Origin: Oscillospiraceae bacterium
GTDB lineage: Bacteria > Bacillota > Clostridia > Oscillospirales > Oscillospiraceae
NCBI GenBank assembly: GCA_016296045.1
Contig: JAEDKB010000022.1
Coordinates: forward strand, 1 to 15,511
DNA: 15,511 nt
Direction of reading: 5' to 3'
Shown here in pieces: positions 6,242 through 13,880 of the stretch. The position numbers and the translations under genes were made by a program. The notes beneath the pieces were generated by a model. The model searched no databases. It worked only from the letters and a program-made list of their open reading frames with translations, and was not told the DNA's origin. Numbering within the stretch: position 1 is the stretch's first letter; every line of letters begins with the position of its first letter.

Positions 6242-7473
6242 GTCGTTTCTCCTTCCTGCCTGATTGCTTTTAGAATTGCTTCGACAGCATCCTGCGGCGC
6301 GGCATCGTTTTCCACGATTCGGTCGCAGAAGGATTCATAGAGCGCTTTGCGCTGTGCATAGAGCTCCTGCATCGGCGTGGACTGACTGATCGGACGGCCA
6401 TCGGTGGGAAGACTCGACAGCTCGCGCCTGAGCCATAGGATCGTTCCGTTTTGATGCAGCAGAGGAGCGTTTTCGGGACGTGTTACGCAGCCGCCGCCGG
6501 TCGCAATCACGCAGCCGGAGTGTTTTCCGAGCTGTGAGAGAACTTTGGTTTCCTGCGCACGAAATGCCGCTTCACCGTACTTGGAGAAAAAGGTAGGAAT
6601 GTCGCATCCGACGGCTTTTTCAATTTCCGCGTCGGCATCCACGAACGGGCGGCCAAGCTCCTGCGCCAGCAGTTTGCCGACGGTGCTTTTGCCGCAGCCG
6701 GGCATTCCGATGAGAATGATGTTCTGCATTTGCGAGGATAGTTTACATAATATCTCCTCACAGCGGCTGTCGGGGATTTTTTTATCCGTAAAAAGCTCGG
6801 CGGCACGTTTTGCCTGTGCCACGAGCATGGAAAGTCCGTTTTCTGCGCGGATGGATCGGGCTTGTGCATCGAGCAGAAGCTGCGTACGGGCGGGATTGTA
6901 GATCAAATCGAGCACACATCGCAGCTTCGGAAGCAGGGATAGATCGACAAGACGCTGCCCGTTATTGGGATACATTCCCACGGGGGTTGCATTGACGGCG
7001 AGCACCGCGTCAGAATGCAGCGGCAGCGTGTCATAGCTGTTTTCACCGTGACGGGAGAGCGCAACAACCTTTGCTCCGCAGGCGCGCAGAACCTCCTGCA
7101 CGGTCAGGGAGGCACCGCCGGTGCCGAAAACAAGCGCCTTTTCTCCGGGGCGGATGCCGCCGTTACGGGCAAGCAGCCACGAAAAACCGTCATAGTCGGT
7201 ATTGTCGCCGTAGAGCGTGCCGTCTGCACGCCGCAAAAGCGTGTTCACACTGCCCATGCGCCGTGCGGTTTCCGAAAGCTCCGAGCAAAACGGAATGACC
7301 GATTTTTTATAGGGAATCGTTACATTTAAGGCGTCAAACGAGCCGCTTTTCAAAAATACTTCCAGTTCCTCCGGCGCGATTTCGAACAACGCATAGGAAT
7401 AATCACCCAAAAGCGCGTGAATCTGCGGCGAATAGCTGTGCCCCAAATGTTCTCCGAGCAGACCGCAGCGCAT
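6238..7473 (-). CDS. aroE-aroK: bifunctional shikimate dehydrogenase-shikimate kinase fusion
   Basis: A 411-aa fusion that carries out two successive reactions: NADPH reduction of 3-dehydroshikimate, then ATP phosphorylation of shikimate. Residues 1 to about 245 are AroE: GHSYSP at 11-16, NVTIPYK with catalytic Lys56, GDNTDYDG with Asp93, the nucleotide loop GTGGAS at 117-122 and NATPVGMYP at 161-169. Residues about 250-411 are AroK: Walker A GMPGCGKST at 256-264, DADAEIE at 279-285, ATGGG at 324-328 and the lid segment TDGRP at 357-361. The linker is only a few residues. A longer start at 7536 exists. ATG 7473 is chosen because it begins the AroE fold, has CGGAGG 8 bases upstream and overlaps the pheA stop by one base (TAATG). 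The fused order may channel shikimate between domains (inference). Confidence 0.95.
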   Translation of the reverse strand: MRCGLLGEHLGHSYSPQIHALLGDYSYALFEIAPEELEVFLKSGSFDALNVTIPYKKSVIPFCSELSETARRMGSVNTLLRRADGTLYGDNTDYDGFSWLLARNGGIRPGEKALVFGTGGASLTVQEVLRACGAKVVALSRHGENSYDTLPLHSDAVLAVNATPVGMYPNNGQRLVDLSLLPKLRCVLDLIYNPARTQLLLDAQARSIRAENGLSMLVAQAKRAAELFTDKKIPDSRCEEILCKLSSQMQNIILIGMPGCGKSTVGKLLAQELGRPFVDADAEIEKAVGCDIPTFFSKYGEAAFRAQETKVLSQLGKHSGCVIATGGGCVTRPENAPLLHQNGTILWLRRELSSLPTDGRPISQSTPMQELYAQRKALYESFCDRIVENDAAPQDAVEAILKAIRQEGETT

Positions 7474-8603
7474 TATACAACCTCCGAATAGCTGCCGAGG
7501 TATTTGAATTCTTCGCAGAAGCTGCCGATATCGCACATGAGCTGGACAAATTCGTCGGAATAGACCGAGGTTTCCAGATCCAGATAGAACAGGAATTCAA
7601 AATCGCGGTCGGGCAGGGGACGGCTTTCCAGCTTCAGCAGATTGATGCCGAGAGCGTACAGCCGCGCAAGAACCTTATAAAGCGAGCCGGGCTTATGCGG
7701 CAGAACGAGCATCAAAGTGGTGCGGTCGGCACCGGGGTAGATTTCAGGCTGCTTGGAGATGCAGATGAAACGGGTATGGTTGTTGCCGACATCCTGCACA
7801 CCGGAACGGAGAATGTCAAGACCGTAAAGCTCCGCGCAAAATCTGGAGGACAGGGCGGCAACGTCCTGACGCTCCGAGGCGGCTACGGTCTGCGCCGCAA
7901 CGGCGGTATTTTCGCAGCGGGTGATTTTGATATCACCGAGCGTTTTTAAGAATTCGGCGCATTGGGAAATTGCCTGTTCATGGGAGAAAACCTCATGAAT
8001 TTCGGTGCTGCCGGGCTTTGCAAGCAGGCAGTGGTCGACCTTGAGCCGCACCGAGCGGACAATGGAGAAATTGTGCGATACCATCAGATCGTATACACGC
8101 TTGACCGAGCCTGCGGTGCTGTTTTCTATGGGCAGGATGCCGTAGCGGCAGAAGCCGGCTTCAATGGCGGAAAAGACACCCTCAAAGGAGCGGAAGTACT
8201 GAATGTTCGGCGCGGCAAAAAGGCGTTCGCAGGCAAGCTGAGAGTAAGCGCCCTCGACACCCTGACAGGCAACGCTTGCCGAACGCGGAAACAGCTTCGG
8301 CGTGTTTTCAATGGCATCTGCAATGCGCTCGTAAAGCTCTGTGCGGCTGCCGCGTGCCTGATAGGTGCGGCTGAGCTCAAACAGAAGCGAGTAGAGCACA
8401 CGCAGATAAGATTGCAGCTCCTCCCGTGTTTTGCCGCTCAGATCTGCCAGCTTCTCGCGTTCGCGGCTTGCCTGCATAATCGGAAGGTCGTGTTCCTTTT
8501 TGTATGCGGCGATCTGTGCGGCAACGTCCATGCGCTGCTGAAACAGACGGACGATCTCATCATCAATCTGATCAATTTGGTCTCGATAATCCTTCAGTTC
8601 CAT
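7473..8603 (-). CDS. pheA: bifunctional chorismate mutase-prephenate dehydratase (P-protein)
   Basis: A 376-aa enzyme that rearranges chorismate to prephenate and then dehydrates and decarboxylates it to phenylpyruvate, committing carbon to phenylalanine. An AroQ-type helical chorismate mutase domain is at residues 1 to about 90, starting LKDYRDQIDQIDDEIVRLFQ. The prephenate dehydratase domain is at about 108-285: GILPIENSTAGSV at 155-167 and NHTRF at 275-279, where Thr277 matches the catalytic Thr. A C-terminal ACT domain is at about 295-372, with GSLY at 306-309 and LESRPL at 325-330. These ACT motifs form the Phe-binding site in relatives, so feedback inhibition by Phe is expected. The start overlaps the end of aroC by 10 bases, with GGAGG 8 bases before ATG. 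The mutase domain also supplies prephenate for TyrA. Confidence 0.96.
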   Translation of the reverse strand: MELKDYRDQIDQIDDEIVRLFQQRMDVAAQIAAYKKEHDLPIMQASREREKLADLSGKTREELQSYLRVLYSLLFELSRTYQARGSRTELYERIADAIENTPKLFPRSASVACQGVEGAYSQLACERLFAAPNIQYFRSFEGVFSAIEAGFCRYGILPIENSTAGSVKRVYDLMVSHNFSIVRSVRLKVDHCLLAKPGSTEIHEVFSHEQAISQCAEFLKTLGDIKITRCENTAVAAQTVAASERQDVAALSSRFCAELYGLDILRSGVQDVGNNHTRFICISKQPEIYPGADRTTLMLVLPHKPGSLYKVLARLYALGINLLKLESRPLPDRDFEFLFYLDLETSVYSDEFVQLMCDIGSFCEEFKYLGSYSEVV

Positions 8604-9667
8604 TTTTTTACCTCCAAAAAAGCATCCAGAATTGCAATCGCTGCCGCGGCTTCTACACAGGGAAGTGCCCGCGGAACAATGCAGGGGTCATGACGCCCCT
8701 GAATTTTAAGGGTGGTGGCGGTGCCGTCAAAACGGACGGTTTCCTGCGGCCGCGAAATGGACGGCGTGGGCTTGATGGCAATGCGGAAAATCAGGGGCAT
8801 CGCGTTTGTAATGCCGCCCAGAATACCGCCTGCGTTGTTGGTTTTCGTGCGGAAAGCACCACTGTCATCCAAGCAGAACGGATCATTGTGTACGCTTCCG
8901 CGCATACCGGCACAGGCAAAGCCGCTGCCGAATTCCACACCCTTCACGGCAGGAATGCCAAACAGGATCTGTGACAGGCGGTTTTCCATTCCGCCGAACA
9001 TCGGCTCGCCCAGACCGACCGGAAGTCCGGTTACGGCACATTCGATTACCCCCCCGACGCTGTCGCCGTCCGATCTGGCAGCGGCGATCTCCTCGAGCAT
9101 GGCGCTCCACGCTTCGGGCTTTACGGTATAGCCGTTTTCCAAGGAAAAGTCGGGATGAACCGCGTCAAAGCGGTCATCCTCCGCCTGACCGATGCGCAGA
9201 ATGTGCGCACCGATGTGAATGTTTTGGGCTTGCAGATATTGCAGGCACAGACCGCCGGCAATACACAGCGGCGCAGTCAGACGGCCGGAAAAATGTCCTC
9301 CGCCGCTGAGGTCTGCACTTTCGCCGTATTTTTCGCGGGAAACCCAGTCGGCATGTGCCGGACGGGGTGTCTCCGTTAAGTTTACATAATCCTGAGAGTG
9401 AACATTAGTATTTTGAATGATTGCAGCGATCGGAGCGCCGCAGGTTTTTCCGCCGGAGAAGCCGGAAAGAAATTCCGGCTGATCGGCTTCTCGGCGCGGT
9501 GTGGTAAATGCACCCTGTCCGGGCGCACGCCGCGAAAGAAACTGCTGCAATGCCTCAAAATCCGGGGCAAAGCCCGACGGGAAGCCGTCCATGCACATGC
9601 CGATGGCAGGGGCGTGGGACTGCCCGAAAATCATCAGCTTGAGTGCGGTTCCGAATGTGCTGCTCAT
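8594..9667 (-). CDS. aroC: chorismate synthase
   Basis: A 357-aa FMN-dependent lyase converting EPSP to chorismate, the last common step. Signatures run through the protein: GQSHAPAIG at 15-23, RRAPGQGAFTTPRREAD, RPAHADW with the second conserved His, GGGHFSGRLTAP, DSGAFRTKTNNAGGILGGITNAMP and IKPTPSISRPQ. The first motif has Gln-Ser-His-Ala where most family members have Glu-Ser-His-Gly, and GGGHFSG replaces GGGRxS. I recall similar variants in Ruminococcaceae, so this looks like a lineage subtype rather than damage. The start ATG has AGGAGG 9 bases upstream and lies 52 bases after the aroA stop, the only sizeable gap between genes in the operon. Its 3' end overlaps pheA by 10 bases. The source of reduced FMN is not encoded here. 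Confidence 0.95.
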   Translation of the reverse strand: MSSTFGTALKLMIFGQSHAPAIGMCMDGFPSGFAPDFEALQQFLSRRAPGQGAFTTPRREADQPEFLSGFSGGKTCGAPIAAIIQNTNVHSQDYVNLTETPRPAHADWVSREKYGESADLSGGGHFSGRLTAPLCIAGGLCLQYLQAQNIHIGAHILRIGQAEDDRFDAVHPDFSLENGYTVKPEAWSAMLEEIAAARSDGDSVGGVIECAVTGLPVGLGEPMFGGMENRLSQILFGIPAVKGVEFGSGFACAGMRGSVHNDPFCLDDSGAFRTKTNNAGGILGGITNAMPLIFRIAIKPTPSISRPQETVRFDGTATTLKIQGRHDPCIVPRALPCVEAAAAIAILDAFLEVKKWN

Positions 9668-9693
9668 AATTATTTCCTCCTGTATCGATGGAA

Positions 9694-9728
9694 AATCAGG
9701 TTGCTTGTCAAATAGAGAATCAGGTTGC
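9694..9728. repeat. short direct repeat at the aroA stop codon
   Basis: AATCAGGTTGC occurs at 9694-9704 and again at 9718-9728, a 24-base period. The copy at 9718 contains the aroA TGA stop. The other copy reproduces the stop context in the aroA-aroC gap. This looks like a small tandem duplication, which would explain why this junction alone is not overlapping. Confidence 0.55.
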
Positions 9729-10964
9729 GGAATGCCTTTTCAGTTCTTCCCAGAAGTTGGGATAGGATTTCTGAACCGCTTCGGCACCGTGCAGGGTGAT
9801 CGGCTGAGAACAGACCGATGAGAGAATCCCTGCCAGCATGGCGATACGGTGATCGTTGCTGCTGTCGATGGTGCCGCCGCGCAGAGCACTGCCGGTGATT
9901 TTCAGTCCGTCTGAGGTGATTTCCGCCTGACCGCCGACTGCGCGCAGTGCGTTTGCAACCGATTGCAGACGATCACTTTCCTTGATTCTGAGCCGTTCCG
10001 CGCCGAAAATGGTGGTCGTGCCCTTGGCACAAGCGGCGACGGCGGCAAGCGGCGGAACCAAATCGGGAATGTTCCGTGCGTCAATCTCGATTGCATGAAG
10101 CGCGGAGGGCGCAACGTGTACACCGAATTCATCCGAGGTGACCTCCGCGCCGAAACGGCGCAGAATTTCCAAAACTTCCCGATCTGCCTGCAAGGAGGCG
10201 GGGTTCAGACCGGTTACCGTGACGGGTGAACTGATCGCTCCGGCACAAAGCCAGAACGCGGCATTGGACCAGTCGCCCTCCACCTCCGCCTTTCCGCAGG
10301 AGGCGTAGAAGCTGCCGGAGGGGATGTGCCAACCGGAGGGCGTACGTTCTGCGTCAATTCCGAATTGACGCAGTGCATGGATCGTCAGTTCGATGTATCC
10401 GGCGGATTCCGCCTTTGAAGTTAACATAATATCGGAATCCTCGCCCGTCAGGGGGAGGGCAAACAGCAGACCGCTGATAAATTGAGAGGAGACATCTCCG
10501 GCAATCTGATAGGTTCCGCCGCTGAGCCGTCCCTCACAGCGAAGCGTGTCCGCCGTCGGACGCGACAGACGGCAGCCGTGGCGCTCCATTTCCTCCCAAA
10601 GCGGAGAGAGCGGACGTTCGGCAAGCCTGCCATGCAGCCGGAAGGTTGCGCCAACGCCGAGGGCACCGACAACCGGAAGTAAAAATCGCAGGGTCGAGCC
10701 GCTTTCTCCGCAGTCGAGCTCCCTGTCACCGTGCGGCAGCTCCATCGGATAGACGGTGATCGTGCCGTTCATACGGGAAAAGTCTGCGCCTAATGCGGCA
10801 AGGCACCGTATGGTAGCGTCAATATCGGCAGAGGTTTCCGTGCAGATGATTTTCGTGGATTGCCATGCAAGCGCCGCGCAGATCAGCAGGCGGTGTGCCT
10901 GTGACTTTGAGGCGATGGACGCGACGGTGCCGCCGATGGGGCGGGGAGAAAGGGTCAGTTCCAT
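9720..10964 (-). CDS. aroA: 3-phosphoshikimate 1-carboxyvinyltransferase (EPSP synthase)
   Basis: A 414-aa two-domain enzyme joining shikimate-3-phosphate and phosphoenolpyruvate to give EPSP, the sixth shikimate step. The N-terminal SKSQAHR (about 19-25) holds the substrate-binding Lys and Ser. CGESGSTLRFLLP near 83-95 matches the PEP-binding loop, normally GNSGT or GESGTxxR. DLVPPLAAVAACAKGTT and ERLRIKESDRL in the C-terminal domain carry the catalytic Asp and the KESDR loop. SNDHRIAM near 382-389 completes the set. The length is close to the bacterial norm of about 430. The ATG overlaps the aroB stop by 10 bases within ATGGAACTGA. Upstream pairing is modest (AAGGCAGG), so the gene may rely on coupling to aroB translation. 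Confidence 0.96.
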   Translation of the reverse strand: MELTLSPRPIGGTVASIASKSQAHRLLICAALAWQSTKIICTETSADIDATIRCLAALGADFSRMNGTITVYPMELPHGDRELDCGESGSTLRFLLPVVGALGVGATFRLHGRLAERPLSPLWEEMERHGCRLSRPTADTLRCEGRLSGGTYQIAGDVSSQFISGLLFALPLTGEDSDIMLTSKAESAGYIELTIHALRQFGIDAERTPSGWHIPSGSFYASCGKAEVEGDWSNAAFWLCAGAISSPVTVTGLNPASLQADREVLEILRRFGAEVTSDEFGVHVAPSALHAIEIDARNIPDLVPPLAAVAACAKGTTTIFGAERLRIKESDRLQSVANALRAVGGQAEITSDGLKITGSALRGGTIDSSNDHRIAMLAGILSSVCSQPITLHGAEAVQKSYPNFWEELKRHSAT

Positions 10965-11995
10965 GGTTTGTAACCTGCCTTGATGACGGTCAGAAGCTCA
11001 CTGACCGGAATTTTTTTCAGGCAACAGCTTCCGATTTTCTCCGGAACCACAATCGTTACGCTGTCACCGAGACGCTTTTTGTCAGACAACGCAGCGCTTG
11101 CGAGGTCTTCGGGAGGATAATCCGTTGCGGTCGGAAGTCCGAACTTTTCCAGAACGGACAGAATTTCGTCTTTCTGCGGGCAGAAGGCGCGGCTCATGAT
11201 CGCCGTTCCGATCGCCACGGCCTGTCCGTGGGGAACGGTGTAGCCGCTGAGCGCTTCGACTGCGTGACCGATGGTGTGTCCGAGATTGAGCTTCTGCCGT
11301 TCGCCGGTGTCAAACTCGTCCCGACAGACCACGTCCCGTTTACACTCCACGCATCTTGTGATGACGTATTCGCGGTCAAAGTCCGATCCGTGTTCACGCA
11401 AATGCGAAAAGAGCGCTTGGTCGAACAAAATCGCGGTTTTGATTACCTCCGCACAGCCGTCGCGGAAAATCTCTTCCGGAAGGGTGCTGAGCACATCCGG
11501 ATCGCACAGCACCAGAGACGGCTGGTGGAAGGCACCGACGAGATTTTTTCCGATCGGCAGATCAATCGCGGTTTTTCCTCCGACGGAGGAATCGACCATG
11601 GCGAGCAGTGTGGTCGGGACCTGAATGACCGGAATGCCGCGCAGATAGGTGGCTGCGGCAAAGCCTGCCAGATCGCCTACCACGCCGCCGCCCAACGCAA
11701 CAACTGCGTCAGAGCGCGTGAGCTGCTTCGCGGCAAGAATATTTAAAAGGTTTACATAACATTCAACGCTCTTTGAGGACTCACCTGCCGGAACGGAGGC
11801 GGTGGATACCGTCAGCCCCTCCGATGTCAGCAGGCGGTAGACCTTTGCAAGATAGAGGGAGGCGACGGTCTCATCCGTTACGATGAGCACCTTGCCGGAG
11901 GTCAACTGTTTGACCTCGCTGCCGATATGATCGAGCAGACCGCGCCCGATTTTGACCTCATAGCTGCGTGAGGCGTTGACCTTTACGATGTTCAT
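10955..11995 (-). CDS. aroB: 3-dehydroquinate synthase
   Basis: A 346-aa NAD- and metal-dependent enzyme cyclising DAHP to 3-dehydroquinate, the second shikimate step. NAD-site motifs are LIVTDETVA near 38-46 and ALGGGVVGDLAGFAAATYLRG near 100-120. QVPTTLLAMVDSSVGGKTAI and GKNLVGAFHQP follow. The metal site shows LNLGHTIGHAVEAL and a later HGQAVAIG. The reading frame opens at ATG 12013, but that ATG is followed at once by the GGAGG that serves the next one. ATG 11995 lies 6-7 bases after AAGGAGG, gives the usual MNIVKV start, and overlaps the tyrA TGA in ATGA. It is therefore preferred. The 3' end overlaps aroA by 10 bases. Confidence 0.96.
   Translation of the reverse strand: MNIVKVNASRSYEVKIGRGLLDHIGSEVKQLTSGKVLIVTDETVASLYLAKVYRLLTSEGLTVSTASVPAGESSKSVECYVNLLNILAAKQLTRSDAVVALGGGVVGDLAGFAAATYLRGIPVIQVPTTLLAMVDSSVGGKTAIDLPIGKNLVGAFHQPSLVLCDPDVLSTLPEEIFRDGCAEVIKTAILFDQALFSHLREHGSDFDREYVITRCVECKRDVVCRDEFDTGERQKLNLGHTIGHAVEALSGYTVPHGQAVAIGTAIMSRAFCPQKDEILSVLEKFGLPTATDYPPEDLASAALSDKKRLGDSVTIVVPEKIGSCCLKKIPVSELLTVIKAGYKPWN
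11750..11759. repeat. AT-rich decamer GTTTACATAA, first of four in the aromatic operon
   Basis: The plus-strand decamer GTTTACATAA occurs here in aroB, at 9380-9389 in aroC and at 6741-6750 in aroE-aroK. A one-mismatch copy, GTTAACATAA, is at 10420-10429 in aroA. It is read in three different frames (Tyr-Val-Asn codons in aroB and aroC, other residues in the rest), so protein conservation does not explain it. The function is unknown and chance is possible. Confidence 0.35.
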
Positions 11996-12819
11996 CCGAC
12001 TTCCTCCTTGCATCGTTTACCCTCCTCCAGCAGAGCGCAGAGCGTTTCGCTGTTCCCCTCAGAAAGCGCGTCACGGTATTTTTGCAGTTCGGAACAAAGA
12101 CCGTCCAGCTCTGCGATCAGATGATCGCGGTTATCCAGAAACAGCTCCGTCCACATCTGCGGATTGAGCCACGCGACGCGGGTCAGATCCTTATAGCTGC
12201 CGGCGGAAAACCCTTTGTGGCTTCGTGCCGTTGGGCTTTTCACATAAGCGTTGGAAACGACATGGGCAAGCTGAGAGGTAAAGGCAATCATTTCATCGTG
12301 CTTTTCCGCCGTGGTAACGGAGAAATGACCGAAGCAGGGGGCATCCAGCAGCTTGCAGACGCGTTCGATCATCTGCATATCGTCCAGCACCGGCGGCACG
12401 AGAACCATCGGCGCACCCTTAAAGAGGGTGGCACGGCTGTATTTAAAGCCGGAAAAATGGGTGCCTGCCATCGGATGACCGCCGACGAACAGGAAGCCGT
12501 GTTCCTTTGCGATTTTAAAACAGGCTGCGCAGACGATGCGCTTGGTGCCGCAGCAGTCAACCACAACGGCATCCTTTCTGAGCAGAGCGGCGTACTGTGC
12601 CAGATAGTCGATTGCCGCCTGCGGATAAACCGCAAGCAGGAGCAGATCACACTGCGCGATATTCTCTTCGGAAAGCGCTTCGTCTACGGCATTTGCCATC
12701 TGCGCAAAGGCGGTGACAGAGCTGTCAATATCATATGCAAGCACACGGTGCCCTGCTTCGTGGTAGGCTTTGGCAAGAGAGCCGCCGATCAGTCCCAGAC
12801 CAACGATGCCGACGGTCAT
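11992..12819 (-). CDS. tyrA: prephenate dehydrogenase
   Basis: A 275-aa enzyme performing NAD(P)-dependent oxidative decarboxylation of prephenate to 4-hydroxyphenylpyruvate, the tyrosine branch. The N-terminal Rossmann loop is VGLGLIGGSLA at 5-15. Further family motifs are GHPMAGTHFSGF near 123-134 and FTSQLAHVVSNAYVK with the catalytic-type His. The length corresponds to the core dehydrogenase. There is no fused chorismate mutase, supplied instead by PheA, and no C-terminal ACT domain, so feedback by Tyr would have to occur elsewhere. The ATG overlaps the aroF stop (ATGA, 12819-12816) and the TGA overlaps aroB in the same way. The cyclohexadienyl (arogenate) alternative cannot be excluded from sequence alone. 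Confidence 0.93.
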   Translation of the reverse strand: MTVGIVGLGLIGGSLAKAYHEAGHRVLAYDIDSSVTAFAQMANAVDEALSEENIAQCDLLLLAVYPQAAIDYLAQYAALLRKDAVVVDCCGTKRIVCAACFKIAKEHGFLFVGGHPMAGTHFSGFKYSRATLFKGAPMVLVPPVLDDMQMIERVCKLLDAPCFGHFSVTTAEKHDEMIAFTSQLAHVVSNAYVKSPTARSHKGFSAGSYKDLTRVAWLNPQMWTELFLDNRDHLIAELDGLCSELQKYRDALSEGNSETLCALLEEGKRCKEEVG

Positions 12820-13820
12820 TGCGTGACCGCCTTTCTCACGGTGCGCATTTTTTCGGCAAGCACGGCAAACTGCTCAGGCTTCAGCGACTGCGCCCCGTCG
12901 CAAAGAGCGTGGATGGGATCGTTATGCACCTCCACCATGACGCCGTCTGCGCCGCAGGCAACAGCGGCCATCGCCATCGGAGGCACCAGATGCACCTTGC
13001 CCGTAGCATGGCTGGGATCGACAATGACGGGCAGGTGGCTCAGCTCGTGCAGCACCGGAACAGCCGTCAGATCCAGGGTGTTGCGCGCATAGGTATCAAA
13101 GGTACGGATTCCGCGCTCGCAGAGAATCACGTTTTGATTGCCTTCCGACATGATGTATTCCGCGCTCATCAGGAATTCCTTTAAGGTGTTGGCAAGACCG
13201 CGCTTGAGCAGGATGGGCTTATCCGTTTTACCCAGCTCCTTGAGCAGGTCAAAATTCTGCATATTGCGTGCGCCGACCTGAATGATGTCAATATCCGCAA
13301 ACAAATCGAGATACTGCACGCTCATAATTTCCGTAACAATCGGCAGTCCGGTCGCTTTTTTTGCTTCCAGCAGCAGCCGGATGCCCTCGGCACCGAGCCC
13401 CTGAAAATCATACGGAGAGGTACGGGGCTTGAAAGCGCCGCCGCGCAGAATATCGGCACCGGCTTGCTTTACCTTCTGCGCGACCTCAATGATCTGCGCT
13501 TCGGTCTCTACGGAGCAGGGACCGGCGATCATGCAGAAGTTCCCGCCGCCGATTTTGGCATTGCCGACGGAAATAACCGTGTCCTCCGGATGGAACTGAC
13601 GGTTGCACTGCTTGTAGGGCCCCGAGACACGCTGAACAGACTCCACAATATCCAGACTGCTCAAAAGCTCCATGTCCACCTTGCTGGTGTCGCCGATCAG
13701 ACCGAGAATCGTATAATCATGTCCGTGGGAAATATGCACATCCAGATTTCTGGCTTTCAGCCATTCAATCAGATGCTCCATCTGTGCCTGTGTTGTTCCT
13801 TTTTTCAGTACGGTAATCAT
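12816..13820 (-). CDS. aroF: 3-deoxy-7-phosphoheptulonate (DAHP) synthase, AroF/AroG-beta type with N-terminal ferredoxin-like domain
   Basis: A 334-aa metal-dependent aldolase condensing phosphoenolpyruvate and erythrose-4-phosphate, the entry step of the pathway. Residues 1 to about 68 form the small ferredoxin-like regulatory domain found in the Thermotoga-type enzyme, where it mediates inhibition by Tyr and Phe. The (beta/alpha)8 barrel follows: MIAGPCS at 97-103, RGGAFKPRTSPYDFQG at 126-141, QVGARNMQNF, LLKRG, ERGIRTF and DPSHATGK supply the metal and substrate residues. It is the first structural gene after the attenuator. ATG 13820 lies 20 bases past the terminator T-run. The ribosome site is weak (AAAAGGGG, 11 bases away), so it is probably transcribed and translated efficiently only after read-through. 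Feedback sensitivity is inferred from domain architecture. Confidence 0.95.
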   Translation of the reverse strand: MITVLKKGTTQAQMEHLIEWLKARNLDVHISHGHDYTILGLIGDTSKVDMELLSSLDIVESVQRVSGPYKQCNRQFHPEDTVISVGNAKIGGGNFCMIAGPCSVETEAQIIEVAQKVKQAGADILRGGAFKPRTSPYDFQGLGAEGIRLLLEAKKATGLPIVTEIMSVQYLDLFADIDIIQVGARNMQNFDLLKELGKTDKPILLKRGLANTLKEFLMSAEYIMSEGNQNVILCERGIRTFDTYARNTLDLTAVPVLHELSHLPVIVDPSHATGKVHLVPPMAMAAVACGADGVMVEVHNDPIHALCDGAQSLKPEQFAVLAEKMRTVRKAVTQ

Positions 13821-13840
13821 AGTTTTTTACGCCCCTTTTC

Positions 13841-13880
13841 AAAAAAAATAAGCTGCACGGAAAAAACTTCGTGCAGCTTA
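13841..13880 (-). terminator. intrinsic attenuator terminator before aroF
   Basis: On the minus strand TAAGCTGCACG (13880-13870) and CGTGCAGCTTA (13859-13849) form an 11-bp perfect stem with a 10-base loop, followed by eight Ts (13848-13841). It lies between the stop of the leader peptide and the aroF start, so it must be bypassed for operon expression. Confidence 0.95.

Noticed and set aside
6721..6760. Separate shikimate kinase gene starting inside the fusion at the MQNIILIGMPG methionine
   Set aside because: The dehydrogenase frame runs through without a stop, and the GAGGAG upstream serves only an out-of-frame ATG-TAA. A fusion protein is the simpler reading, although internal initiation is not excluded.
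12082..13092. Plus-strand 336-codon frame opposite tyrA and aroF
   Set aside because: Antisense to two well-supported genes, with biased composition and no family resemblance.
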